From assembly GCA_934149405.1 (NCBI GenBank), contig CAKPEV010000001.1:235050-299049 (forward strand): DNA of 64,000 nucleotides. The letters run 5' to 3'. Positions within the stretch are counted from its first letter, which is position 1; every line of letters starts with the position of its first letter. The translations under genes were made by a program, and so were the position numbers. Positions 9,901 through 19,552 of the stretch are shown here, one piece after another. A model generated the notes under the pieces. It was not told where the DNA came from. It did not search any database and worked only from the letters and a program-made list of their open reading frames with translations. The stretch comes from an uncultured Clostridia bacterium (GTDB taxonomy: Bacteria > Bacillota > Clostridia > TANB77 > UBA1234).

Positions 9901-10892
9901 TGGAATGATTGTACAAATATATTCAATAAATACTCTTTAAGCCAGTTATCAAAAGCTTGTGATTTACCATCTCCCACTTTATCGATTGCATATGAAATCA
10001 TTACAAGTGGGAATATAGCAATCAAAAACATAACAACAAGGACTCTTTTAAAATAAACAACCAAAAATCCTATCATTTGTAGGAACATTACAAACCAACA
10101 AACAACATATACTACCCAACCTTTTTCAAGCGCCATAGAATACATATATGCCATATAATCTGTGTCTTTATTACCAATAAGCCATGCTGTTGTGGCATCT
10201 ATTAATTTAGTAAATCCTTTCATGCCTTCATTTGAAATTACCTCTTCCATTTCAGAGTCATTCACATTTTTGCCATTTAATTCAGTCGCTATAAATCTAT
10301 TTCTATTTTCGCCAACAAACGAAACAAAAGAGTTGTTAATATGTATTGCGTATTTCATTACAAAAGGAAACACAAATAACATCACAACACCTTGTAGCCA
10401 ATACACCATCAGCTCTTTGTGTCTAGAACCCTTTTCAGCAGTTGAGCCAAGAAGAATTCTTATTCCCATATATACTAATATAATTAAATAAATTAAAATT
10501 GCTATTCCTCTAAATGCTTCAAAAAACTTATTTAATATTGGCCTTATATTTCCACTTTCCAAGAAGTCATTTTGACCATACAGCTTAACATCACTATCAA
10601 AAAAAGATAATTTGGTATTCGAATACTCATTGAATATAGCTTTATCTATAGAAAAAGGTTGACCTATAACAAGTCTTACTAAAAGGTAAACTGATGTTCC
10701 AAGCGTTAAAAGTAATCCACAAATTATACGTTCAAAAGCAGATGCTGTATCATCGTCACTTTCTTTTGTCGCACTGGAACTATTAGGATCCGCATTATCG
10801 GCAAATACTACATTTGTAGGCAATATGCCATTTATAGTTATCATAAACACTGCTACAAATATTATTAGTCTCATCCAAAAACTTTTTTTCAT
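6975..10892 (-). CDS. TrbL/VirB6-like polytopic protein D (1305 aa)
   Basis: Fourth and longest paralogue. ATG 10892 is chosen because AAGGAGG lies eight bases upstream; a GTG three codons earlier is less well placed. After the signal peptide, the membrane core (about residues 60-390) holds ILVYMGIRILLGSTAEKG (about 140), FVFPFVMKYAIHINNSF and DKVGDGKSQAFDNWLKEY (about 310). The remaining 900 residues form a low-complexity, Ser/Thr/Asn-rich tail with an arginine-rich patch (RRARNGARGRGAAKRNR), helical stretches and one late hydrophobic segment (ITEAVVSTLGGAAIGSTIL). Such a basic tail could bind nucleic acid or acidic partners; that is inference. The stop lies 17 bases before the next start, so the genes are tightly coupled. 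Confidence 0.75.
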   Translation of the reverse strand: MKKSFWMRLIIFVAVFMITINGILPTNVVFADNADPNSSSATKESDDDTASAFERIICGLLLTLGTSVYLLVRLVIGQPFSIDKAIFNEYSNTKLSFFDSDVKLYGQNDFLESGNIRPILNKFFEAFRGIAILIYLIILVYMGIRILLGSTAEKGSRHKELMVYWLQGVVMLFVFPFVMKYAIHINNSFVSFVGENRNRFIATELNGKNVNDSEMEEVISNEGMKGFTKLIDATTAWLIGNKDTDYMAYMYSMALEKGWVVYVVCWFVMFLQMIGFLVVYFKRVLVVMFLIAIFPLVMISYAIDKVGDGKSQAFDNWLKEYLLNIFVQSFHAIAYVLIMSVVSCLGDNPKEYWLVMLIAISFISKGDDILRAIFSLGGSQGTVKGIGASLGQVAVAKTVASGIKSVGQKTFGSKSYARRIFNSFQKVNDKSWEMRANRAEEQSNRIALGNIPVPKQPPVILADRSQQEIKDDIKNAMDIALKKKNSTAEEFQDALDKLIAYRNQTGNSNVQSALDEATQGLTNEEASALEELLKQNAMINAMMTTGVDVNFTQNVSLLLASLKRDKNGNLTPESQKMLKKLAISEKELKEMASYSEIKFKEDKSQRVSGGKTRVADNDYWTNRRARNGARGRGAAKRNRAENNLSDASTVFEATRNRNMSQVGTNKKIPMTETEKQKLREQRRRKRNARTAMYKAGQPTIPKTIKQEEKKIYENVVDRNGVTSGVGKGKVVVNKSANLTTKNMTARRTLKGFSNATVANTVKYGGGATTQTATSSSTTTTSYASAIPQKSKINTSVSNGAMTKREREVAIKEAIANAQNSSRTSKKKYSQRKQSLLSRKYDNNGKENNTTNIGNTSNINNVLSGKQAPVARGTSSSRQNPGATIAGANGNADDLQNIINNIEMTSKGTVSNLSNSERIVREQKNVDADVEILKDSVNAINNMASGHYTIDEIIMETETIKTLTDDYKNESSIGHKDIADAIKGAKYNADELQSDMLRLKEIAEMKKTASSGEYTAKELLANAKELESLIQKYRNGTQEEKKFARIMEDYAGCSPESYEMMLRVKILNNPDSVNNDRTIIEECKTYVKENAMSDFIRSRLNYNVDDLREGVNVKYLKSNGNDDSQITSSIEQQRYREAIERSRYEREINKLDTDYDKFKKEKKQETIGAVVTSADTITEAVVSTLGGAAIGSTILGMSADGKKDLIATMPEKVLTSYTVGSDLTEGTVQNVINVRNKGIEYGEKGIDFIKKTVKGPANENTEEYVPASTQDYKQRLSELANKTKLEGESFAERKARMSGNNNSNNI

Positions 10893-10910
10893 ATTGCCCA
10901 CCTCCTTTTC

Positions 10911-13900
10911 TTATTCTTCATCGTCTTCATTTATACTCCAATTTTCACTTTCTTGCCACTTATAGTCTGTATGTTTCTTTTGTGTTTCCAATGCCGCTTT
11001 GTATTTTGCTATATTTTCTGCATATTTTCCATTTGTTACAGGCTCTCCTCTGTAGCTTCCTTCACCGTAATTATCATATTGAGTTGTACTAGTTCCGCTA
11101 CCTCCATCTGTCGCTATTTGAGTTGTAACATCTTTTAACCTGTTTTCTGCATTCACATTATCTGGAGTTTGCTTTTTAGCTGCCGCTTCTTTCTTTTGTT
11201 CCTCGGCAATTCTCTTCTCACGTGCCTTTGCATCATCAGACAAACCGCTACTATCAAGTTTCCTTAATCCTCCAATCGCTGCATCAGCACTACTTAAAGT
11301 GCCTTCACTTCCTGTTGCAAGAGCAGTAGAAACAGCTAAACCTACTTGACCTAAATTATTAACGCTTCTCGCTATCATCCTTGCCCTAGTAAAAGTTCTT
11401 CTCCTTTTAATGGCTTTCTTTCTCTTTTCTGCTTTCTTTTTATCTTCTTCTTCTTCTCGCTTTTTCTTTTCTTCTAATAACTTTTTGCCCTCTTCTGATT
11501 TTTCTCCGTATTTTTTCTTTATATCATTTTCTTCTTCTTTTCTCTTTGTTGCTGCCTTCTTATCTTCTTTAGCATTTTTCTTTTCTTTTTCCGCCTCTTT
11601 ATTTCTATTTCTATCATCTAGTGCTGCAATATCTTTTCCTGTCCTTAAAATCCCAGCTGTAGCAGAAAGCGCTCCCAAAGCTAAAGTATCTGTTGATTTC
11701 GCATAATCTCCAAGACCTTTTAAAGTTGCCTGACCTTTTAAACCAATCAAATTTTTAAATATTGGTTCTGCTGATATCATCGCCCATGTAGCAATTGCAA
11801 ACAATAACCAGTTATCGCCATCTGCAAGGAATACTGTATATCCTAGCTCCACTATCGTTACATACAATATAGCATGTACTGCCTGGATAAACACATTTAT
11901 CAAATATTCTTGAATCCAATTTTTAAAGACTGTACCCTTTGTTCCTTGTGTCTTTTCAAATGCATATGCAATAGTAACTAATGGAAATACAGAAACTAAA
12001 ATTGCTATCATAAATAATCTCTTATAATATAATATTAGTAATAAAATTACTTGGAATATTAACATTAACCATACTAATACATATATAAATTTGCTTGTTT
12101 TACCAGCTCTTGCTCTCATAATTCCCATTAAATCTGCATCACTATCTTCTGCTCTTTCAATAGCTTTTTCAATTCCATATACCTGTTCTTGCTTCTTATT
12201 TTGTTCTTCAATATATTTGTCTCTTTCAGCTTCATAATACTTTACCCAAGCCTCTTGCTCATATATATTAACAATTGTTGGATCTATCACAGACGCATAC
12301 GCAATATCTTTTATGCCATCTTGCAAGAAATGTGTATACCACATTTTGCCGTCATCCCATTTGTTCATTGGCTCACCATATATTGTCTTATCAGCCTCTG
12401 TTCCATCAGGGTAACAAACCATAAATTTTTCCGCATAGTCTCTCACAATACTTTCGAAACCGTCTGCTATAGAACTATCAAATTGTTTGGTTTCTTCATT
12501 AAAGTAACTTTTATCTTTAAAATAATCCTCTGCCATTACTACTAATTCATTATAAATCTGATTAACAGTCATGGTTACTCCATCTTTTCTAAACTGATAA
12601 TCTGTTCCCGCTGTATACAATTCTTTTAAATCATTAAGACTCTTCTTAACAGCCTCTTCATATTCTTTCTTGTTTTCTTTATATTCATTAAGCTTTTTTA
12701 ATGCTTCTTCATATCCTTCATCAAATGCATCTATATAACTGTCAAGGTTTTCAATTTGCTTTAATAAATCTTCTTTTGCATTTGTAAGTCTATCAACTAT
12801 ACTTGTCATTGAATCTTCGCCGTCTTGTTTGCCACCCATATTTTTGTATTGATCCTCGAAAGTATAATATGCATATACTGAATACTTGCTGTTCGTCCTA
12901 ACAATGTCCACTAAAACATCGTTAATTTTTATAACATATTTAAACAGGAATGGCAGAAAGAATAACATCAATAAACCTGTAAGCCATCCTTCAATCATAG
13001 GTCTAATTTTCCTTTGTTCCGGGGTTCCAGTTGATATCACTGCTTTTATACCAACATAAACTAACAAAATAATATATACTGCAATTGCCCAAGCTTTAAA
13101 TGCATTAAACCAAAACCTCACTACTTTTTTAGCGTATACATTAGTTGAACCAACATCTCCCCACAAATCTACAATTGTTTTTGGGTATTCATTGAAAATC
13201 AAAGAATCTATTGTCACAAACATAGAAATTTCTTTATCTCCAGTTGAAGACGAAGTGTTTGATTTTCCTATTTGGGTTAATGACACCATTGCATCTCCAA
13301 AAGCTAAGAATATCTTCGATAAAACTTTTTCAACAAACGGTGGCTCTTCATCTTCTGAGTTACCTATTTCAGAACGTGTTGTATTAAAGCAATACAAAAT
13401 TTCAACAGGGCCAGCTCCATTTATCGCATATTTTATCGAATCATCCATGCTTTGCAATTCATTTTGACTCACAAATTTAAATCTTCCAATACCAAGCAAA
13501 CTTATCTTTGCTTTTCTAGTAATTTGCTCTTGCGTTATTGTATAAATATCATTAAATGGTTCATCTGACACCGCAAATACATACGATGTTGAATATGTAG
13601 AGACATTCGCCCCCAAAACATTATCCACTCTTATAAATCCATTGGCAAGTGAAAATTTATGTTTTGCTATTTGTTCACCATCTAGCTTGATTGTTTCTGT
13701 TGCATTTATAGTATAAAACGGTGCTTGTATCTCTTCTTTCAAGTCATTAACACTATCTTTCAAAACATTTTCTGCACTATTTTCTTCTAAATTTAGTTTA
13801 CTTTGAATTATTGTTTTAGCACCCGCTTGAAAGTAATTCAACCCACTTGATGACGCAACTTGCAAATCAGCCTCCGATGTTCCCATAAGTGTGAATCTAA

Positions 13901-14189
13901 CTCTGTGTTTATCAGAATTATGTTCAACCATATAGTTTGCTGACTTCACTTTAGAGTTACTCTTGCTAAATTTGAAATAAAAATCTTTATATGATTCCTT
14001 GTCAATTTCTTTTGCATTTTCATCCGCATAATAAACATCAATTATTCCATCGCCTAAAGATAAAATAAATGGTTTTTCTTCTGTGCCGTCTTGTGTATCA
14101 CTTCTTCTAACTTCTGACTTAGCGTAAGAAATGGTAGACATAGTACAAAAGATTACTATCATGCATACCAAACTTCTCAATTTATTCAT
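10911..14189 (-). CDS. TrbL/VirB6-like polytopic protein C with large outer domain (1092 aa)
   Basis: Third paralogue. ATG 14189 has GGGGGG ten bases upstream, and a signal peptide follows (MNKLRSLVCMIVIFCTMS). Unlike its siblings it has about 300 residues of extracytoplasmic domain before the first core helix. The core hairpin is ILLVYVGIKAVISTGTPEQR (about residue 375), followed by FFLPFLFKYVIKINDVLV. A coiled-coil insertion (about 460-720, e.g. ALKKLNEYKENKKEYEEAVK) separates this from the second core block, FVQAVHAILYVTIVELGY (about 760). The tail is rich in Lys and Glu (KEEENDIKKKYGEKSEEGKK). The large outer domain and insertion suggest it reaches the cell wall or binds a partner. Function otherwise as for the family. 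Confidence 0.73.
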   Translation of the reverse strand: MNKLRSLVCMIVIFCTMSTISYAKSEVRRSDTQDGTEEKPFILSLGDGIIDVYYADENAKEIDKESYKDFYFKFSKSNSKVKSANYMVEHNSDKHRVRFTLMGTSEADLQVASSSGLNYFQAGAKTIIQSKLNLEENSAENVLKDSVNDLKEEIQAPFYTINATETIKLDGEQIAKHKFSLANGFIRVDNVLGANVSTYSTSYVFAVSDEPFNDIYTITQEQITRKAKISLLGIGRFKFVSQNELQSMDDSIKYAINGAGPVEILYCFNTTRSEIGNSEDEEPPFVEKVLSKIFLAFGDAMVSLTQIGKSNTSSSTGDKEISMFVTIDSLIFNEYPKTIVDLWGDVGSTNVYAKKVVRFWFNAFKAWAIAVYIILLVYVGIKAVISTGTPEQRKIRPMIEGWLTGLLMLFFLPFLFKYVIKINDVLVDIVRTNSKYSVYAYYTFEDQYKNMGGKQDGEDSMTSIVDRLTNAKEDLLKQIENLDSYIDAFDEGYEEALKKLNEYKENKKEYEEAVKKSLNDLKELYTAGTDYQFRKDGVTMTVNQIYNELVVMAEDYFKDKSYFNEETKQFDSSIADGFESIVRDYAEKFMVCYPDGTEADKTIYGEPMNKWDDGKMWYTHFLQDGIKDIAYASVIDPTIVNIYEQEAWVKYYEAERDKYIEEQNKKQEQVYGIEKAIERAEDSDADLMGIMRARAGKTSKFIYVLVWLMLIFQVILLLILYYKRLFMIAILVSVFPLVTIAYAFEKTQGTKGTVFKNWIQEYLINVFIQAVHAILYVTIVELGYTVFLADGDNWLLFAIATWAMISAEPIFKNLIGLKGQATLKGLGDYAKSTDTLALGALSATAGILRTGKDIAALDDRNRNKEAEKEKKNAKEDKKAATKRKEEENDIKKKYGEKSEEGKKLLEEKKKREEEEDKKKAEKRKKAIKRRRTFTRARMIARSVNNLGQVGLAVSTALATGSEGTLSSADAAIGGLRKLDSSGLSDDAKAREKRIAEEQKKEAAAKKQTPDNVNAENRLKDVTTQIATDGGSGTSTTQYDNYGEGSYRGEPVTNGKYAENIAKYKAALETQKKHTDYKWQESENWSINEDDEE

Positions 14190-14211
14190 ACTATATCCCC
14201 CCTTTTCTTCG

Positions 14212-16155
14212 TTAATTCTTTGTAACTTTTTCAATATAATTAAAGAATGCTTCTTCGCCGGCATTTCCTCCTTTTACGGCAGCTTTCTTAGCATACGCTG
14301 CCAATGCCTCTCTGTATATATCTTGCTTCGTCAACCCTTTGGCTGCAATAGCATTTTCGTCAATATTATCAATAGCCGGAACATTAAATTTCCCATCTAT
14401 CTTATCTATGCCAAAATCTTTATCCATTCTTCCACTTGAAATTTTATTAGCTAGCATTGCTCCAGAAACTCTTCTTTCTGCTAGATTAACACCTTTCACA
14501 AGCGGTGTAGCAAAAGTTTTACCTAGAGACTTGCCCGCACTAGCAGCACCTAAAATCTTGTCCGGTCCAATATCTCCAGTTGCCATTGTTTTTGATGTTT
14601 CCATAACCGCACCGGTTGCCCCAGCAGCAAAGCTTACAGCTTTTGCAGCAGCTCCGCCATTTAATCTTCGTTTCATTGCCTCAATTAATGCTTTATCTCG
14701 AGCATTTTTTGAATCATTTGAGTCCTTTACTCCTTCCGGCTCATTTTCCTCGCCAGTATATTCTCCATGCGATCCACTAGTATCGCCTCTTTCAGTTTTA
14801 GCTTTTTGCGTAGCTTGTGCAGCCTTTTCATTATTTTCTTTTGCTTTTGTAGTTGCTGCCACTCTCTTAGTAGCTGCTGTATTTTCTTTGTTATCCGTGG
14901 ATGAACCCGTTTTTACATCGCCACCTCCAAAAACGCCTTTAGCTTTGCCTCCCATTGCCATTATCATAGCTCCCGTTGCAGCTAAATCTCCGATTGTATT
15001 GGCTTGCGATTGTATACCAAAAATTCCTCTTAGTATTTTTTCACCTTCAAATAGGAATAAAACGCACAAAAACATAAATATGAAATTGCCACCTGATGAA
15101 TCTATGTACGACTTAATTCCTCCACCAGTAATTAACACGTACACAATTGCGTGGAATGTTTGAACTACAACATTCACCAAGAACTCTTTAAACCATAAGC
15201 CAAACGATTGACTTTTTCCATCTCCAATTTTATCAATAACATACGACATTGCAACAAGAGGAAAAATAACAATTAAAAATGCCATCATAAAAGCTCTCTT
15301 ATAATACATTATTAATATAACTAAGGTTTGTCCAATAAGTACATCATACACTAATGCCAAAGCTATATTTGCATTAGTCTTTTTGTTACCTGAACCGCCA
15401 TCTTTAACTCCAATTGCAACATTTCTAGTAAATGTAATAATGTCTTTTGAATTTCCTAAGTGTTTAGAGAATTCCGGTTTTCCATACTCAAAAGCAACAT
15501 CCAAGAAACCTAGTTGTCCAAGATCGCCTCCTGTTCCTTCTTGTTGCGTAAATCCAAAGCTAGTGGAAACATTTGCAATCATATTAGTCAGTGCGTCATT
15601 TAATTTTATAATATATTTCATTACATATGGAAACATAAACAAAATAACTATTCCAATAACCCAAGTCATTGTTAACTCTTTGTACCTTGCTCTCTTTTCA
15701 CCAGTGCTAGAAAGCATAATAGCGATTCCCATATAGACTAGTACAATCATATAAACCATTATAGCGATTCTATTAAATACTTTATACCATTTTTGAACAG
15801 GAATCGCCATATAATTTTTTATAGGAGTAGAAATTTCAGTTGCATTGGAATTAGTGTAATTCCAATAGTCAATACTAACTTTATCTACTTTATTAAAGAC
15901 CAATTTGTCTATTGTAACAACTTCTCCCGTGGCTCGCGCCATGATATGTACAATGCCATCACCAAAAGATACTATTATTTTTGAGATTTCAGCCAAAACT
16001 TTGTCGAATAATTCCAAAAACGCGTTTTTAATACCATTTTTTATATCATCAATTAAACCTGCATGAACACTTGTTGTAAAAGAGAAAAACATAAAAAAGC
16101 ACAACGCAAATGAAACTATTCTAATAAAAGTTTTGTTATTAAAAATCTTAAACAC
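14212..16155 (-). CDS. TrbL/VirB6-like polytopic protein B (647 aa)
   Basis: Second paralogue. The start is GTG 16155 with AAAGGAGG eight bases upstream; the next residues form a signal peptide (FKIFNNKTFIRIVSFALCFF). This is the cleanest example of the shared core: IVLVYMGIAIMLSSTGEKRA (about residue 145), VIGIVILFMFPYVMKYIIKL, DKIGDGKSQSFGLWFKEFLV (about 310) and VVQTFHAIVYVLITGGG. After the last helix the conserved GEKILRGIFGIQSQANT segment leads into an Ala/Lys/Thr-rich linker (about 415-480) and a helical end. It probably sits in the cytoplasmic membrane as part of a translocation channel. All five paralogues keep the GKSQ segment, a good probe for finding further copies. Confidence 0.78.
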   Translation of the reverse strand: MFKIFNNKTFIRIVSFALCFFMFFSFTTSVHAGLIDDIKNGIKNAFLELFDKVLAEISKIIVSFGDGIVHIMARATGEVVTIDKLVFNKVDKVSIDYWNYTNSNATEISTPIKNYMAIPVQKWYKVFNRIAIMVYMIVLVYMGIAIMLSSTGEKRARYKELTMTWVIGIVILFMFPYVMKYIIKLNDALTNMIANVSTSFGFTQQEGTGGDLGQLGFLDVAFEYGKPEFSKHLGNSKDIITFTRNVAIGVKDGGSGNKKTNANIALALVYDVLIGQTLVILIMYYKRAFMMAFLIVIFPLVAMSYVIDKIGDGKSQSFGLWFKEFLVNVVVQTFHAIVYVLITGGGIKSYIDSSGGNFIFMFLCVLFLFEGEKILRGIFGIQSQANTIGDLAATGAMIMAMGGKAKGVFGGGDVKTGSSTDNKENTAATKRVAATTKAKENNEKAAQATQKAKTERGDTSGSHGEYTGEENEPEGVKDSNDSKNARDKALIEAMKRRLNGGAAAKAVSFAAGATGAVMETSKTMATGDIGPDKILGAASAGKSLGKTFATPLVKGVNLAERRVSGAMLANKISSGRMDKDFGIDKIDGKFNVPAIDNIDENAIAAKGLTKQDIYREALAAYAKKAAVKGGNAGEEAFFNYIEKVTKN

Positions 16156-16192
16156 AATGTTTTCCTCCTTTCACAATTTTATATACCACTTT

Positions 16193-17479
16193 TTATTTAA
16201 ACATTCCCTTAATATGTTTACCGTGTTGTTTAATTCCTTTACCAAATCCTTTAATCTCACCTTCAACTCCGGCTGCATCATTAATTGAAGCCGCATTAGC
16301 TTTTATAATCTTCTTTAGTATTTTCTCTGCTTCAAATATAAAGTTAATAGCTATTATCAATATTATCCAATTCATTCTTTCCACGCCACCATTAACTATA
16401 CCATTTTGAACATTTGCCATTACAACTCCACCTATCATGCCATAAGACACTGCATGCACACTTTGAATAAATACATTTAAGAAAAACTCCATGCACCACG
16501 TTGAAAATCCAGTGCCTTTACCAGTAACAGTAGTACTTATTATATAAACCGTAAGCATTATCGGAAAAATTGCTATCAAAAAAGCTATCATCAAATACCT
16601 TTTCGCATACATATATGTAAGTACTAATAACTGCCAAAGCATTATTAACCACAAAACAACATAAATAAGTTTTCCTGTTATACCTGCCATTGCTCTCATA
16701 ATTCTCATGACATCACCACGTTGTTTGTATTTATCAAGTTGCTTTATATAAGCATATGTCGCTGAACTACTACCTAAAGAATATATATAGTCACTTTTTG
16801 AAATATATTCTGGACTTCTTTCTTCAAATACTTGATCGTATTGAACGTCCGAAATTTTTCCTATATAGCTACCAACTATTTCTTCATATGGATTATTGTT
16901 TGTGAATGTTTTTCTAATCTCACCGATTAAGGCCTCGTTTAGCGTAAATGCATATCTCATTACATATGGAAATAAAAATAATATCGCAATGCCTGTGCCC
17001 CATTTCACAGCCAATTCTTTTCCAGCAGCTTTCGCACCAGGCATTCCAAGAATAATCTTGATTCCGACCACAACCAACATCATTAAATAAACTACAATAG
17101 ATATACTGTTAAAAATTTTATACCAATTATTTATTGTATCGCACACGACTTTTGTTGCATCAGGTACCAAGCCTTTATTGTTATATTTAAAGAAATTAGC
17201 ATCCAAAGAAATAACTTTATTAAATATAATTCTGTCTATCGTAAGCTCATCTTTAAATAAAAATGTCATATAGTCTTGAATAATATCTCCAAACGATAAT
17301 AACAACTCACTTATCGTCATTTCAAAAGGATTATTGGTTTGCAATATTCGAAGTCTATCATCTAATTCTTCCTTTGTAAGTGTATTATTTTCATCAGCCA
17401 TGCATAAATTGCAAAAAGAAAAAAGTGTAGAAAACAAAACTATTAATATTAAAATTCTTGATATCAATTTGTTTTTCAT
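16193..17479 (-). CDS. TrbL/VirB6-like polytopic protein A, minimal form (428 aa)
   Basis: First and shortest paralogue, with little beyond the common core. ATG 17479 follows AAAGGAG. A signal peptide (MKNKLISRILILIVLFSTLF) is followed by the hairpin VVGIKIILGMPGAKAAGKEL (about residue 140), GTGIAILFLFPYVMRYAFTL and a second membrane block with WCMEFFLNVFIQSVHAVSY (about 325). It keeps the long region between the two membrane blocks but replaces GDGKSQ with VTGKGTGFST. It lies 79 bases after the VirB4 gene and is likely the best match to a classical VirB6/TrbL subunit in size. The gap upstream contains a small inverted repeat (ACTTACGGAT / ATCCGTAAGT, about 17517-17543) that could attenuate read-through from VirB4. 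Confidence 0.75.
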   Translation of the reverse strand: MKNKLISRILILIVLFSTLFSFCNLCMADENNTLTKEELDDRLRILQTNNPFEMTISELLLSFGDIIQDYMTFLFKDELTIDRIIFNKVISLDANFFKYNNKGLVPDATKVVCDTINNWYKIFNSISIVVYLMMLVVVGIKIILGMPGAKAAGKELAVKWGTGIAILFLFPYVMRYAFTLNEALIGEIRKTFTNNNPYEEIVGSYIGKISDVQYDQVFEERSPEYISKSDYIYSLGSSSATYAYIKQLDKYKQRGDVMRIMRAMAGITGKLIYVVLWLIMLWQLLVLTYMYAKRYLMIAFLIAIFPIMLTVYIISTTVTGKGTGFSTWCMEFFLNVFIQSVHAVSYGMIGGVVMANVQNGIVNGGVERMNWIILIIAINFIFEAEKILKKIIKANAASINDAAGVEGEIKGFGKGIKQHGKHIKGMFK

Positions 17480-17515
17480 TCGTTACACTCCTTTCTTTTT
17501 ACTTTTTATATGTCT

Positions 17516-17544
17516 AACTTACGGATAATTAACTATCCGTAAGT
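17516..17544 (-). terminator. Small hairpin between VirB4 and the TrbL-like genes
   Basis: CTAACTTACGGATA and TATCCGTAAGTTAG form a near-perfect inverted repeat in the gap after the VirB4 stop, with A/T-rich flank. It may be an attenuator or processing stem that sets ATPase to channel ratios; no strong U-tract is seen. Confidence 0.5.
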
Positions 17545-17558
17545 TAGCTCGATTTTAT

Positions 17559-19541
17559 TTAATTTTCTTGTTGTTCAACAAGTTTATTTACGTTTGTCTC
17601 TATGAATGCGAATTCTCTTTGTGTTGGTCTTATTTCTAATATTGCTGTATCATTTCCAACCTTTAATAATCCTTCACCTCTACTTGCAGTTAGCAAATAA
17701 CTTGCCTCACCTTCTGTTAGTTTAAATACCTCTTTCAAATACTCTATCTCAGATTTGTCTTGTGCCAAGAATAATTTAGTATCAGAAGATGTCAAAACTG
17801 CTTGTGCCTCTTTACATTCGTAGAAGTCTTGGAACTTTTGAGAAATAACAGCAAGAGAAACATTTCTTTTTCTGGCACGTCTCGCCATTGTGTTCAAGAA
17901 ATCAACTGCTTCTGGATAAGGAAGCAACATCCATGCTTCATCAACAAGCACTCTTTTCTTCTTAGCTCTTGACTTATCTTCACTGTTCTTTTTAACATAT
18001 TTTTCCCAAATCCAAGAAAGCAATATTTGTTGTGCAAGTGGTCTTGCAAATCTTTCTTCCAATTGTGATATATCCAAATTGATAAACGTACAACCTTCTA
18101 ACAATTCAAATGTAGATTGTCCATCAAAATACGCCATCTGTCCATCATATTCACGAACATATTGTTTCATAACTTTTATCAAATAGCTAAAGTGGAATTG
18201 ATAGTCTATATTATCATTTTCTTCAGCTTTTCTTAGCAATCTTCTGTACCAAGTACCTATTGTTGGCATCTCTTTTCTTTGTCTTGCAAGCCTATTACCA
18301 AGCTCTATTTGATCATCATCATATAAACTATTTGGATTATTGGTTATTCCGTAAGCTTGATACTCTTCACCAACAACCTCAGCAATAATCTGTTTAGTAA
18401 TTTCATTAACTTCTTCTGAACGTGTACTACCCCTAGCCATTGTTACTAAAACGTTTGTAACGTCCTCAACTTTATTTTCAACATTTAGTACTGTTCTTTC
18501 CTTACCTGTAATCTCATCCTTAACAATTTCCGGCTCAATATCAAATATGTTTATTATGGTTTTTGAACTTGGACTTATAACAACGTTAACGCCGCCCAAG
18601 CTTTCTGCAACAATTCCATACTCACCTTCAGCATCAAGTGCTAAACTTTCAATTCCCATAAGAACTGAAGAACGTGCAGTAATAGTTTTTATTGTAACAC
18701 CTTTACCAGCACCAGACTTACCGAAAATAACCATGTTGTAGTTCGTAAGTGATGAATGGAAATTATCATACAAAATTGGTAATCCTGTTTGCTTATCAAA
18801 TCCAAGAGGAATACCTGTTGAATGTCCTATCTCTGATGTTATAAATGGAAATACAGTACCCATTGAATTTCTATCAAAAGTATGTTTCTTTTGCAAATAG
18901 TTTCTATTAAAAGGCAAATTAGATTTAAAAGCTTCTTCTTGCATTGCCCATGCCGTTTTAATATTAATCAAGCCTTTTGACATTTCCATTGATAAAAGTT
19001 CTGACATTTTATCAAGTTCTGCTAAATCGTAAGAAAATAGCGTACATACTACAGAAGCTTCAAAAAGCTTATTAAAACCAGCCGCAATTTCATCTCTTAT
19101 TCTTTCCGCCTCAATTCTTTTATCCTCTATAAGTCTTTCTCTGTTTATATCTCCACGTTTAGCAGCAACAATTCTTTCAGATTCTAGAGAAACAATGATT
19201 TTATTCAAACTTGTTTGTGAAACCGCTTCACTAACTGGATTTATAAATACTGATGTGTTTACATCTCCAAAATTGTACATATCTCTTAAGAAATATGGAA
19301 ATGTTGCCATTCTTGGCAAGCCTGAAACATAATGACTTCTTGCATATCTAGTTATACTAGATATAATTGCTAAATGATTAATATTTGAAGCATCTATACC
19401 AGAAGGTGCAATCAAATCCTTAATCGTCTTTTTGTTTTTTACCAAAATATTACGAACATCATCTGAAGAATTTTGCTCATTCACTTCTAAATCTGCACTT
19501 TTCACATTTTCTTCAGCTTTCTTTTTTCTACCAAAAGCCAT
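17559..19541 (-). CDS. virB4: VirB4/TraE-family type IV secretion ATPase
   Basis: This 660-aa cytoplasmic ATPase powers assembly and transport of type IV secretion machines. ATG 19541 has AGGAGG close upstream. The N-terminal third is the helical VirB4 domain. Walker A is GKSGAGKGVTIKT at about residues 270-282, with Lys in place and Gly-Val replacing the usual Ser/Thr after Lys-Gly. Walker B is VLVDEAWMLLPYPEA at about 529-543. A conserved RARKRNVSLAVISQKFQDF segment follows. Length is in the lower range for Gram-positive VirB4 proteins. It is the one gene that fixes the identity of the operon. A VirD4/TcpA coupling protein is less likely because the N-terminal domain has no membrane helices and the order PrgI-like then VirB4 is typical. 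Confidence 0.9.
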   Translation of the reverse strand: MAFGRKKKAEENVKSADLEVNEQNSSDDVRNILVKNKKTIKDLIAPSGIDASNINHLAIISSITRYARSHYVSGLPRMATFPYFLRDMYNFGDVNTSVFINPVSEAVSQTSLNKIIVSLESERIVAAKRGDINRERLIEDKRIEAERIRDEIAAGFNKLFEASVVCTLFSYDLAELDKMSELLSMEMSKGLINIKTAWAMQEEAFKSNLPFNRNYLQKKHTFDRNSMGTVFPFITSEIGHSTGIPLGFDKQTGLPILYDNFHSSLTNYNMVIFGKSGAGKGVTIKTITARSSVLMGIESLALDAEGEYGIVAESLGGVNVVISPSSKTIINIFDIEPEIVKDEITGKERTVLNVENKVEDVTNVLVTMARGSTRSEEVNEITKQIIAEVVGEEYQAYGITNNPNSLYDDDQIELGNRLARQRKEMPTIGTWYRRLLRKAEENDNIDYQFHFSYLIKVMKQYVREYDGQMAYFDGQSTFELLEGCTFINLDISQLEERFARPLAQQILLSWIWEKYVKKNSEDKSRAKKKRVLVDEAWMLLPYPEAVDFLNTMARRARKRNVSLAVISQKFQDFYECKEAQAVLTSSDTKLFLAQDKSEIEYLKEVFKLTEGEASYLLTASRGEGLLKVGNDTAILEIRPTQREFAFIETNVNKLVEQQEN

Positions 19542-19552
19542 CTTCTTCCCTC

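Noticed and set aside
14339..15163. 274-codon plus-strand frame opposite the TrbL-like gene B.
   Set aside because: It is a shadow of the Ala/Lys-rich minus-strand gene, with no ribosome binding site and unnatural Ser/Pro composition. The same holds for the other long plus-strand frames opposite the operon and fusA/tuf.
17559..19541. VirB4 call replaced by a VirD4/TcpA-type coupling ATPase.
   Set aside because: There are no N-terminal membrane helices, the N-terminal helical domain and the VLVDEAWMLL Walker B block fit VirB4, and the gene order fits as well.
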